Part shown: piece by piece, positions 49,720 through 59,000 of the stretch
Numbering within the stretch: position 1 is the first letter of the stretch
Layout of the letters: each line of letters opens with the position of its first letter
Assembly: GCF_000931445.1 (NCBI RefSeq)
Contig: NZ_CP010849.1
Coordinates: 1,612,001 to 1,676,000 of the forward strand
Length of the DNA: 64,000 nucleotides
Source of the DNA: Streptomyces cyaneogriseus subsp. noncyanogenus
GTDB lineage: Bacteria; Actinomycetota; Actinomycetes; Streptomycetales; Streptomycetaceae
Direction of reading: 5' to 3'
Notes under the pieces: model-generated
Seen by the model: the letters and a program-made list of their open reading frames with translations, nothing else
Database searches by the model: none
Told to the model about the DNA's origin: nothing
Made by a program: the position numbers and the translations under genes

Positions 49720-50004
49720 TCAGGAGGAGAAGAGCATGCGCCCGAAGCTGCGCTGGCGGTGATGCCCGTGGCCACCGTGCGGAGCGCCCCAGGCGGGAGC
49801 CGCCGGCGGGACCGGAGGGGCCGGGTAGGCGTGCGGGGCGGGCGGGGGCGGCGGAGCGGGCTGGGCCCACTGGGATTCCAGACGGGTCAGCGCCTCCAGC
49901 TCGCCGTAGTCCAGGAAGATCCCCCGGCAACTGCTGCACTGCTCTATCTGGACACCGTTGCGGTTGTAGGTGTGCATCGGTCCATGACATTTCGGACACT
50001 GCAT
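49720..50004 (-). CDS. Zinc-ribbon (zf-TFIIB) protein
   Basis: This 94-residue protein has four zinc ligands C3, C6, C23 and C26 in a TFIIB-type zinc ribbon (CPKC ... CSSC), the LDYGELEAL helix that follows in this family, and a Pro/Ala/His-rich tail. The function is not known. It converges on the tRNA array. Confidence 0.85.
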   Translation of the reverse strand: MQCPKCHGPMHTYNRNGVQIEQCSSCRGIFLDYGELEALTRLESQWAQPAPPPPPAPHAYPAPPVPPAAPAWGAPHGGHGHHRQRSFGRMLFSS

Positions 50005-50084
50005 GGTCGGCTCAACTCCTCGCCTGTCGGTCCCGCTTCACGTCTCACCAGGACAGACTCTGTCCGGCTGCGGTCGGTTGCACC

Positions 50085-51029
50085 CTACGTCGCGCCACTC
50101 GCGGCCGGGTCCGCGGGGAGGGCGGCCATGCGCGCGCAGGCGTCGACCAGTGCCCGCTCCACCTCGTCCAGGGGCCGCTCCTCGGCCGCCGCCTTGGTGA
50201 CGGCGCGGGCGGCGGTCTGCACGGTGAGTGCCCGGGCCGGGACGTCCAGGGCGGGCCAGGGGTCGCCGTCCTGGGGGACGGCCGGGCCGGACGCGGACCG
50301 GTAGGCGGCCAGGAAGCGGGCCCACTGCTCGGGCGGGAGCACTCCGCAGGCGTACCAGGCCGCCGGGCGGGCCAGATCCCATGCCGGGACCCCCACTCCG
50401 AGATCGTCGACGTCGATGAGCAGCCAGGGTCCGTCCGGGGCGGGGTGGCGTACGAGCTGCCCCAGGTGGAGGTCGCCGTGGCAGACCACGGCGGTCTTTG
50501 GCGGCGGGGCCTCGCCGCGGGCCCAGGCCGGCAGCCCCGCCCAGGCACGCAGCACCGGGACGGCGCCGGGGTGCGCGGCGGCGGCCCGGAGGCGGGCCAC
50601 GGCGTGGGCCGCCTTGACCGGGCCGCGCATCGGGGGCAGCCGGAGTCCGGGCAGGGAGCTGCGGTGCAGACGGGCGAGAAGGGTGGCCGCGGCCTCCCAG
50701 GGGGCGGCGTCGGGATCGTCCGGATCGACGGGCGTGCCGTACGGCCAGAAGGTCACGTGCCGACCGCGCAGACGGACCGGCGCCGGCCGGAGCGGGGGCA
50801 GGAGGATGCCGGGGAGACGGGCGGCGGCGCCGAGCCGCGCCGCCAGCGCGTCCGGGTCGGTGTCCGGGGCGTGCGCCTTGGCGACGGTGGCGGCGTGCCG
50901 GACGACGGTGGCGTCGGGACGGTCGGCGAGTGTGACGGTCGCCCCGCAGGCGCAGCCCGGGGCACGGGCATGGGCGGCGGCGGTGGCCCGCTCGGCGAGG
51001 GCGGGCAGGAGCGGGGGCGGCGTGGTCAC
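50085..51029 (-). CDS. Aminoglycoside phosphotransferase-fold (APH) protein
   Basis: This 314-residue protein has the kinase-like APH motifs: VVCHGDLHLGQL (HGD at 184-186), with the catalytic Asp, and LLIDVDDLG (Asp206/208) for metal. Such proteins phosphorylate small molecules or act as kinases of unknown substrate; antibiotic resistance should not be assumed. The GTG start is the first plausible one and lacks a clear Shine-Dalgarno sequence. Confidence 0.8.
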   Translation of the reverse strand: MTTPPPLLPALAERATAAAHARAPGCACGATVTLADRPDATVVRHAATVAKAHAPDTDPDALAARLGAAARLPGILLPPLRPAPVRLRGRHVTFWPYGTPVDPDDPDAAPWEAAATLLARLHRSSLPGLRLPPMRGPVKAAHAVARLRAAAAHPGAVPVLRAWAGLPAWARGEAPPPKTAVVCHGDLHLGQLVRHPAPDGPWLLIDVDDLGVGVPAWDLARPAAWYACGVLPPEQWARFLAAYRSASGPAVPQDGDPWPALDVPARALTVQTAARAVTKAAAEERPLDEVERALVDACARMAALPADPAASGAT

Positions 51030-51149
51030 GGGGTGAGGGTACGGGGCGTTCGCCGGTGGCCCGCGCCGAGGTGGCGGCCGGGCGGCAGGGCGCCGCCCCG
51101 CTGCCGAACGGCACGGAGCGCCAGCCCGGGCGGGCCGCGGGAAAGGGCA

Positions 51150-51181
51150 ATGCCGGCGCAGCTCCCCAGCTGCGCCGGCAT
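51150..51181 (-). terminator. Terminator downstream of the 69-residue membrane protein gene
   Basis: A perfect 14-bp stem (51150-51163 with 51168-51181, loop CCCC) lies between the APH gene and the small membrane protein gene and ends the latter's transcript, about 88 nt past its stop. Confidence 0.75.
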
Positions 51182-51269
51182 CTGTGCCGTCCGCCGCACC
51201 CCCGTCCCCACGGGGTTTCATGGATGGATGTCCCCGCCCGGACCGCTCTTCCGGGCCTGGGGTCGCCGC

Positions 51270-51479
51270 TCAGCGCCCCAGCATCGCACCCACGGACGAC
51301 GCCTGTGTGGCCACTGTCTCCCACCCGTCGAAGACGAGAAGGAGCAGGACCGCCAGGGGAAGCGCCATCACGGTCGCCACCAGCGGGTGACGACGGCCCT
51401 GACGGCGGGGACGGAACGCGGCGGCGTACGCCTTGCGTCCCTCCTCGCGGATCAGCGTCCGCGGTGCCGTATGGGCCAT
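51270..51479 (-). CDS. Small single-pass membrane protein (69 residues)
   Basis: The protein has a basic N-terminus of about 34 residues (MAHTAPRTLIREEGRKAYAA...) and one hydrophobic segment at about 36-52 followed by a short tail ending SSVGAMLGR. AGGAGAGG precedes the ATG, which supports a real gene. The function is unknown. Confidence 0.7.
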   Translation of the reverse strand: MAHTAPRTLIREEGRKAYAAAFRPRRQGRRHPLVATVMALPLAVLLLLVFDGWETVATQASSVGAMLGR

Positions 51480-52128
51480 GGCCCCTCTCCTGACCGTGCT
51501 CGGTTGTCCTTGGCAGCGGCGGACGTCGGACCTCGGGGGACGAGTACTGCGCCCGCCGCTTGACCTCAAATCTAGGCGTCCGGGACGCACCGGACGTCAT
51601 GCCCTCGTACCGATTGCCGGGCCTCCCGGAGGATGAGCCACCACGTGCGGCGTACTCCCCTGGGTGGAGACGCGGGGCCGTACCTCCGGGTCTTCCCGGA
51701 GGGGGCGCCCGCTGTGCCCCGGTTTCTCCGCGCCGGTCGTGGCCGCCCCGGGCCGTCCCGCCGCCCGAGGGCCACGCACGACACTCCACCGGGTGACTTC
51801 GCTCACGTCCACCGGACCCCCGCGCACCGCCGTCCACGCCCGCCACCCGGCCCCGCCCGCCACGGCCCCGGCCGCCCGCCGCGCGCCGTGGGCGGTCCCG
51901 GCCGTCTCGCCCCCGTGGCCCTTCCGGGGGCCAATCCCCCTGTGCGGACGGGCGGTTGGGTACGCGACCGGGACATGGGCGTTCCCGGCGCCGTCTGTCT
52001 GACCGTCTCTCAATTGTCGCGCCCGCCACCGTCAATCAGTCGGCGCGAGAGGGCGCGGCCTCTGCGCGCGGGCGGGCGTGGAAACGTAAGCTGTGGCTCG
52101 TCACAGGGACCGGGCAGCGGGGATGAAC
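51480..52128. other. 649-bp divergent intergenic region before the Ser/Thr kinase gene
   Basis: This is the promoter region for the small membrane protein (minus) and the kinase (plus). Frames of 110-230 codons cross it, but they are Arg/Pro/Gly low-complexity and mutually overlapping. I see no RNA gene and no convincing hexamers. Confidence 0.5.
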
Positions 52129-53580
52129 ATGGCGATGATGCGCCTGAGGCGCGAGGACCCGCGCGTCGTCGGCTCGTTCAGGCTTCACAGACGGCTCGGC
52201 GCGGGTGGAATGGGCGTGGTCTACCTGGGCTCCGACAAGAAGGGGCAGCGGGTCGCGCTGAAGGTCATCCGGCCGGATCTGGCCGAGGACCAGGAGTTCC
52301 GCTCGCGGTTCGCGCGTGAGGTCTCGGCGGCTCGGCGGATCCGGGGCGGCTGCACCGCACGGCTGGTGGCGGCCGACCTGGAGGCGGACCGGCCGTGGTT
52401 CGCCACGCAGTACGTGCCCGGGCCCTCGCTGCACGACAAGGTCGTCGACGAGGGCCCGCTCTGCGCGGCGGACGTCGCCGCCGTCGGGGCCGCCCTCTCC
52501 GAGGGGCTGGTCGCGGTGCACGAGGCCGGGGTCGTCCACCGGGACCTGAAGCCGTCGAACATCCTGCTCTCCCCGAAGGGCCCCCGGATCATCGACTTCG
52601 GCATCGCCTGGGCGACGGGAGCCTCGACGCTCACGCACGTCGGCACGGCGGTCGGCTCCCCCGGCTTCCTCGCCCCCGAGCAGGTGCGCGGGGCCGCCGT
52701 CACACCGGCGACGGACGTGTTCTCGCTCGGGGCCACGCTCGCCTACGCGTCGATGGGCGACTCGCCCTTCGGGCACGGCAGTTCCGAGGTGATGCTGTAC
52801 CGCGTGGTGCACGAGGAACCGCAGTTGCACGGTGTTCCCGACGCCCTCGCCCCGCTCATCCGGGCGTGCCTGGCGAAGGACCCCGAGGAGCGGCCGAGCA
52901 CGCTCCAACTGTCGCTGAGGCTGAAGGAGATCGCGGCCCGGGAGGCGCAGGGCCTGGCCGACGTACGGCCGCCCGCGCCGCGCGCCGGTGAGACCGACCG
53001 GCCCACCGGACGGCTCGGCGACAGCTACCCGGAGCGGACGCAGCGGCGCCCCCAGGAGCGGTCGGGCGCACCGGGCACTCCCGTGCCGCGCGGTGCCTCC
53101 GGCGCCCGGGGCGGCACACCGCCCCGGGGCACCGCCTCGCCGCGAGGCGGCAGCGCCTCGCGAGGCGGTACGGGGTCGCGGTCCGAACGGCCCGGCTCCC
53201 GCCCCAGGCCCACGCCCGCCTCCCGCAACGCCACCGGCCGGAACACCGGGAGGAACACCGGACGGAACACGACGCGTTCCGGCGGTGGCAGGCCGGGGCC
53301 GCGCACCGGCGGCGGTCGCCCGGCGCCCCGCGGCACGGGGACGGGGCTGCGCCCCGCCAACCCGCGTCTGCTGCGCCAGCGGCTGTTCGTGTTCGTGGTC
53401 GTGACGCTGCTGGTCGCCCTCGGTATCGCGGCGGCGCAGGGCTGTCAGGGGCCGGCCCGGGGGCTCGGCGGCGACCGGCAGGACGTACGGCAGCAGCAGG
53501 AGCTGGTACGCCCCGGCCACACACCGGGCGAAGCCGGCACGCCGCACGCCGCCGAACCGGCGCCCGGGCGGACGGGCTGA
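52129..53580 (+). CDS. Membrane Ser/Thr protein kinase without a known sensor domain
   Basis: This 483-residue protein has an N-terminal kinase domain (about 13-275) with all key motifs: glycine loop GAGGMG at 24-29, catalytic Lys K45, HRDLKPSN at 137-144 and DFG at 156-158, and APEQ at 182-185. A low-complexity Gly/Pro/Arg linker (about 285-410) contains RNTG/RNTT-type repeats, then one transmembrane segment (418-437) and a 46-residue outside tail. PASTA repeats are absent. Starts at 52093 (GTG) and 52123 (ATG) are also possible; the ATG at 52129 has the best spaced GGGG. Confidence 0.9.
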   Translation: MAMMRLRREDPRVVGSFRLHRRLGAGGMGVVYLGSDKKGQRVALKVIRPDLAEDQEFRSRFAREVSAARRIRGGCTARLVAADLEADRPWFATQYVPGPSLHDKVVDEGPLCAADVAAVGAALSEGLVAVHEAGVVHRDLKPSNILLSPKGPRIIDFGIAWATGASTLTHVGTAVGSPGFLAPEQVRGAAVTPATDVFSLGATLAYASMGDSPFGHGSSEVMLYRVVHEEPQLHGVPDALAPLIRACLAKDPEERPSTLQLSLRLKEIAAREAQGLADVRPPAPRAGETDRPTGRLGDSYPERTQRRPQERSGAPGTPVPRGASGARGGTPPRGTASPRGGSASRGGTGSRSERPGSRPRPTPASRNATGRNTGRNTGRNTTRSGGGRPGPRTGGGRPAPRGTGTGLRPANPRLLRQRLFVFVVVTLLVALGIAAAQGCQGPARGLGGDRQDVRQQQELVRPGHTPGEAGTPHAAEPAPGRTG

Positions 53581-53644
53581 CGGGCCGGGGCCGCGCCCGC
53601 CACAGCCGGGGCGACTCCTCGGCCCCGCCCTCCGAGCCCGGCCG

Positions 53645-54463
53645 TCAGGTGCCGGGCCGCCCCGTGGCGACCGCGTAGAAGGCGACCGCCGCCGCCGCGC
53701 CCACGTTCAGCGAGTCGACGCCGTGGGACATGGGGATGCGGACCCACTCGTCGGCGGCCGCCAGCGCGCGGCGCGAGAGTCCCTCGCCCTCGGCGCCGAG
53801 CATGAGGGCGACGCGGTCCATCCGGTGGGGAGCGGCCTCGTCGAGCGCCGTGGCCTTCTCGTCGGGGGTGAGGGCGAGCAGCGTGAAGCCCGCCTCGCGG
53901 AGCGTCCCGAGGCTCCGGGGCCAGGGGTCGAGTCGCGCGTACGGCACGGAGAACACCGCGCCCATCGAGACCTTGACGCTGCGCCGGTACAAGGGGTCGG
54001 CGCAGTCCGGGGAGAGCAGGACCGCGTCCATGCCGAGGGCGGCGGCGGAGCGGAAGATCGCCCCGATGTTGGTGTGGTCGTTGACGGATTCCATCACCAC
54101 GACCCGGCGGGCCGTCGCCACCAGCTCGGCCGCCTCCGGCAGCGGCCTGCGCTGCATGGAGGCGAGCGCGCCGCGGTGCACGTGGTAGCCGGTGACCCGC
54201 TCGGCGAGTCGGGGGTCGACCACGTACACCGGGGCCGGAGAAGCGTCGATGACATCGCGCATGGCGTCGACCCACTTGGCCGACAGCAGCATCGACCGCA
54301 TCGCGTAGCCCGCGTCCCGGGCCCGCCGGATGACCTTCTCGCCCTCGGCGATGAACAGGCCCTCGGCGGGTTCGCGCCTGCGGCGCAGTTCGACGTCGGT
54401 CAGGTCCGTGTAGTCGCCCAGGCGCGGGTCGGCGGGGTCCTCGACGGTGATCAGTTCGGCCAC
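53645..54463 (-). CDS. SpoU/TrmH-family RNA 2'-O-ribose methyltransferase
   Basis: This 272-residue enzyme has the SPOUT knot motifs NDHTNIGAIFRSA (about 127-139), LMLGAEGEGLS and IPMSHGVDSLNVG. An N-terminal substrate-binding domain precedes them. The RNA target cannot be read from the sequence. A GTG start is used. It is downstream of the tetrapyrrole genes but probably unrelated in function. Confidence 0.92.
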   Translation of the reverse strand: MAELITVEDPADPRLGDYTDLTDVELRRRREPAEGLFIAEGEKVIRRARDAGYAMRSMLLSAKWVDAMRDVIDASPAPVYVVDPRLAERVTGYHVHRGALASMQRRPLPEAAELVATARRVVVMESVNDHTNIGAIFRSAAALGMDAVLLSPDCADPLYRRSVKVSMGAVFSVPYARLDPWPRSLGTLREAGFTLLALTPDEKATALDEAAPHRMDRVALMLGAEGEGLSRRALAAADEWVRIPMSHGVDSLNVGAAAAVAFYAVATGRPGT

Positions 54464-54591
54464 GGGGTGATACTGCCTTGTCCTCGGTGCTTGGTCCTCG
54501 GTCCGTGCGGACCTGGTCGGTCCCTGCCGCTCCCGGCCGCTCTCGCCGGACGTGGTCGTCAGGGGAGCGGCCGGTGGGGCCGGTCCGCCGG

Positions 54592-55824
54592 TTACGCCGT
54601 CTGCCGGGGGCCCACGTGGACGACCTCCCCGACGACGATGACCGCGGGCGGCTTGACCTCCTGCGCGCGGACCGTCTCGGCGACCGTCGCGAGGGTCGCG
54701 TCGACGCGGCGCTGGGCGGCCGTGGTGCCTTCCTGGACGAGGGCGACGGGGGTGTCCGGCGCCTTGCCGTGCGCGACGAGCGTCTCGGCGATCCTGCCGA
54801 TCTTGTCGACGCCCATGAGGATCACCAGCGTGCCGGTCAGCTTCGCCAGGGACGGCCAGTCGACGAGCGAGCGCTCGTCGTCGGGCGCGACATGCCCGCT
54901 GACCACGGTGAACTCATGGGCGACGCCCCGGTGGGTGACGGGGATGCCGGCTGCGCCAGGGACGGAGATGGAGCTGGAGATGCCGGGGACGACCGTGCAG
55001 GGGATGCCCGCCTCGGCGAGCGCCTGCGCCTCCTCCATGCCCCGGCCGAAGACGAAGGGGTCGCCGCCCTTGAGCCGTACCACCGACTTGCCCTGCTTGG
55101 CGTGCTCGATCAGCGCGTTGTTGATGGCCTCCTGGGCCATGAACCGGCCGTACGGGATCTTGGCGGCGTCGATCACCTCGACGTGCGGGGGCAGTTCGGC
55201 GAGCAGGTCGCGCGGGCCGAGGCGGTCCGCGATGACCACGTCGGCCTCGGCCAGGAGGCGGCGTCCGCGCACGGTGATCAGGTCCGGGTCGCCGGGGCCG
55301 CCGCCGACCAGGGCGACGCCCGGGACGCGGGTGCGGTGGTGCGGGGCGACGAGGGTGCCGTCGCGCAGGCCCTCCACGACGGCGTCCCGGACGGCGGCGG
55401 TGTGACGGGGGTCGCGGCCGCGGGCGTCCGTGGTGAGGACGGCGACGGTGACGCCCTCGCTGTGGCCGGTCGCCGGGGTCCAGGCAGTGGCCGCGTCGGC
55501 GTCGTCGGAGCGGACGCACCACACGCGGTTGCGTTCGGCCTCGGCGGAGGCGGCCTCGTTGGCCGGCCGGTCGCTGGTGGCGATGAGGGCGTACCAGGCG
55601 TCCGCCAGGTCTCCGTCCTCGTACCGGCGCTTTCGCCAGGTGATCTCGCCCGCGTCCGCCATGGCCTCCACGGAGGGGGTGGCCTCCGGGGAGACGAGGA
55701 CGATGTCCGCGCCCGCCGCGATGAGGGCCGGCAGACGGCGCTGGGCCACTTGGCCGCCGCCGAGGACGACCACGCGGCGGCCGGTGAGGCGGAGACCTAC
55801 GGGGTAGGCGGGGTGTTCGGCCAT
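54592..55824 (-). CDS. cobA: CysG-type siroheme synthase/uroporphyrinogen-III C-methyltransferase
   Basis: This 410-residue bifunctional protein has an N-terminal NAD-binding dehydrogenase/ferrochelatase-like domain (RRVVVLGGGQVAQRRL near residue 16) and a C-terminal methyltransferase (VALVGGGPGDPDLITVRG near residue 168). It converts uroporphyrinogen III to precorrin-2 and can lead to siroheme or cobalamin. The gene could equally be called cysG. It lies in the cobalamin gene neighbourhood. Confidence 0.9.
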   Translation of the reverse strand: MAEHPAYPVGLRLTGRRVVVLGGGQVAQRRLPALIAAGADIVLVSPEATPSVEAMADAGEITWRKRRYEDGDLADAWYALIATSDRPANEAASAEAERNRVWCVRSDDADAATAWTPATGHSEGVTVAVLTTDARGRDPRHTAAVRDAVVEGLRDGTLVAPHHRTRVPGVALVGGGPGDPDLITVRGRRLLAEADVVIADRLGPRDLLAELPPHVEVIDAAKIPYGRFMAQEAINNALIEHAKQGKSVVRLKGGDPFVFGRGMEEAQALAEAGIPCTVVPGISSSISVPGAAGIPVTHRGVAHEFTVVSGHVAPDDERSLVDWPSLAKLTGTLVILMGVDKIGRIAETLVAHGKAPDTPVALVQEGTTAAQRRVDATLATVAETVRAQEVKPPAVIVVGEVVHVGPRQTA

Positions 55825-56029
55825 GGCGGTGCGGCTCCTGTTGTACGGCGGTGCGGTGGCCTGGGGAGGTGGTGCGGGTGCCGGGTGTGCGCCGGCACGC
55901 TCTGCGCTGGTTCTGACGTGCGATTTTAAGGCGCGGACGGGCGGGGCGGGCCGGGTGTCCGATGGGTGGGCTCGGGTGGCCGGGAGGGCGGCGCGGCCGC
56001 GGGCTCGCCGAGCGCCGGGCGGGAGCGGG

Positions 56030-56057
56030 CGCCCGGGCGGGGGTCTCCGCCCGGGCG
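56030..56057 (-). terminator. Hairpin downstream of the BluB-CobT gene
   Basis: An 11-bp stem (56030-56040 with 56047-56057) lies 30 nt past the stop codon. No T run follows, and the segment is GC-rich throughout, so confidence is moderate. Confidence 0.5.
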
Positions 56058-56086
56058 GGGAGGGCGGCCGTGGCCGCCGATTCCGT

Positions 56087-59000
56087 CTACTTCTCCGTCA
56101 CGCCCGCCGAATCGAACGTCGCCACCTCGTGCATCGCCCGGGCGGTGCTCTGCACCATCGGCAGGGCCAGCAGGGCACCGGTGCCCTCCCCGAGCCGCAG
56201 GTCGAGGTCGACCAGGGGGCGCAGGCCCAGCTTGTTCAGGGCCGCCACATGGCCGGGCTCGGCGCTGCGGTGACCCGCGATGCACGCGGCCAGCACCTCC
56301 GGGGCGATGGCGCGGGCGACCAGCGCGGCGGCGCCGGCGCTGACGCCGTCCAGGATCACCGGCGTACGCAGGGAGGCGCCGCCCAGGAGCAGGCCGACCA
56401 TGGCGGCGTGCTCCAGACCGCCGACCGCCGCGAGGACGCCGACCGGGTCGGCCGGGTCCGGCTGGTGGAGCTCGATCGCGCGGCGGACGACCTCGGTCTT
56501 GCGGGCCAGCGTCTCGTCGTTGATGCCGGTGCCGCGGCCGGTGACCTCGGCGGGGTCGGCACCCGTGAAGACGGAGATCAGGGCGGCGGACGCCGTGGTG
56601 TTGGCGATGCCCATCTCACCGGTGAGCAGCGCCTTGTTCCCGGCGGCGACGAGGTCGCGGGCGGTCTCGATGCCCACCTCGATGGCCCGCTTGGCCTCCT
56701 CGCGGGTCATCGCCGGGCCGGTGGTCATGTCGGCCGTGCCCGCGCGGACCTTGCGGGGCAGCAGGCCGGGCGTGGCGGGCAGGTCGGCCGCCACGCCCAC
56801 GTCGACCACGCACACCTCGGCGCCGACCTGGGTGGCGAAGGCGTTGCAGACCGCTCCCCCGCCGAGGAAGTTGGCCACCATCTGGGCCGTGACCTCCTGC
56901 GGCCAGGCGGTGACGCCCTGGGCGTGCACGCCGTGGTCGCCGGCGAAGACGGCGACGGCCGCGGGCTCCGGGATCGGCGGCGGGCACTGCCGGGACAGGC
57001 CGCAGAGCTGCGCGGAGATGATCTCCAGCATGCCGAGGGCACCGGCCGGCTTGGTCATGCGCTTCTGTCGCTCCCAGGCCTCGCCGAGCGCCTTGGCGTC
57101 CAGCGGTCGGATCTGTGCGACGGTCTCGGCAAGCAGGTCGTGGGGCTCCTCCCCGGGCAGGGCGCGGCGGCCGTAGGTCTCTTCGTGCACGACCCAGGAG
57201 AGCGGGCGGCGCTTGGACCAGCCCGCCTGCATCAGCTCGGGCTCGTCAGGGAACGCGTCGACATAGCCGACGCACAGGTAGGCGATGACTTCGAGGTGCT
57301 CGGGCAGGCCGAGGGTGCGGACCATCTCCCGCTCGTCGAAGAAGCTGACCCAGCCGACGCCGAGGCCCTCCGCGCGGGCGGCGAGCCAGAGGTTCTCCAC
57401 CGCCAGCGCGGCGGAGTACGGCGCCATCTGCGGCTGCGTGTGGCGGCCCAGGGTGTGGCGGCCGCCGCGGGTCGGGTCGGCGGTGACGACGATGTTCACC
57501 GGGGTGTCGAGGATGGCCTCGATCTTCAGTTCCTTGAACTGCTTGGCCCGGCCCTTGGGCAGCGACTTGGCGTACGCCTCGCGCTGGCGCATGGCCAGCT
57601 CGTGCATCGCGCGCCGGGTCTCGGCGGAGCGGATGACGACGAAGTCCCAGGGCTGGGAGTGGCCGACGGACGGGGCGGTGTGGGCCGCCTCCAGGACCCG
57701 GAGCAGCACCTCGTGCGGGATGGGGTCGCCGCGGAAGCCGTTGCGGATGTCACGGCGTTCGCGCATGACCTTCAGGACGGCTTCGCGTTCGACGTCGTCG
57801 TAGGCGGGCGCGGCCGGGCCGGTGGACTGTCGTGCTTCCGCCCCTGCGGCCGTGCTCACGTCGCTGTCTTCCTGGTCTTCCTGGTCGGCGGCCCGGGTGT
57901 CCAGGTCGTCCGCGTTCTGTACGAGTTCGGGGTCGGCCTCGCGGGGGGCGGGGACCGGAACGGGCCCCGGTGCCGGGGCGCCGCCGTCCGCCGGGGCGGC
58001 GGGGGCGGTGAGTACGGCGCTCTCGGCCGGGTCCGCCTGCGGCGCCGCGGCGAGGGGCGCCTGCCCGTCCACGGCGGGCTGCGGCGCGTCGCCCGGCTGG
58101 GCCGGCGGGAACGACTGCGGGCCCTGCGCGGGCGGCACGGGCTGCGTGTGCTGCCCCTCCGGGCTGGGCGGAACCTGCTGGTACCGCGGCCCGCCCACGT
58201 CCTGGCCGGTCCGGCCGGAGTCCCCGTCGCCGCCCGGCTGCTGTCCGCCGTGCTCCTGCACCTCGTGCGGGTGCGGGGCGTTCTCGTACGGGACGTTCTC
58301 GTACGAGGTGTTCTCGTGCGGGACGTTCTCGTGTCCGGCAGCGGCGGCCGACTCGGCCGGAGCCGCCGCGACCGGCGCGGGCTCGGCACCCTCGGGGCCG
58401 GGGACGGGCACGTCGGACGGCGGGGCGTCCTCAGGCACGACTTCCTGGGGGGCCGGAGCGGGCTCGCCGGCCTCCGGAACCGGGGCGGGCTCGGAGACCT
58501 GAGCGACACCCTCCGCGGGCCCGGCGGGCCCCGGAACCGGGGCGGCCTCGGAGACCTGGGCGTCCGCGGCGACCGGGGCGGTGGGAACGACGCCTTCGGC
58601 CCCCTCGGCGGCCACGGGAGCCTGCGTCTCCTCCGGCACCTGGGGCGCTTCCGGGACCTGGACCGCCTCCATGACCCCGGGCGCTTCCACGGCCGGGGCC
58701 ACGGCCTCGGCGGATTCCTGCGCCGGGGCGGCATCGGCGGCCTCGACGGCCGGACCCGGCTCCTCCGCCTCGGGCACGTCACCGCTCCCCGGGCCGTCCT
58801 GGGCCGACTCGGGCGCGGGGGCCACCACGCCCTGGGCGTCCGCCGGTGCGACCGGCTCGGCGGGCGGTGCGGCCTCCGGCGCGGCACCGTCCTCTGCCAC
58901 GGCCGGGGCGTCCTCGGGGAGGGCCTCGGGGGCGGCTTCGGCGGCCGAAGCCTCGACCGGGGCCTGGACCTCCTGAACACCCTGGACGTCCTGCACGCCC

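Noticed and set aside
50085..51029. Aminoglycoside resistance gene
   Set aside because: The protein has the APH fold only; without cluster context a resistance claim is not supportable.
51597..52013. 138-codon minus-strand frame in the 649-bp divergent gap
   Set aside because: It has no start signals and overlaps an equally long frame on the other strand, so the frame is probably a GC effect.
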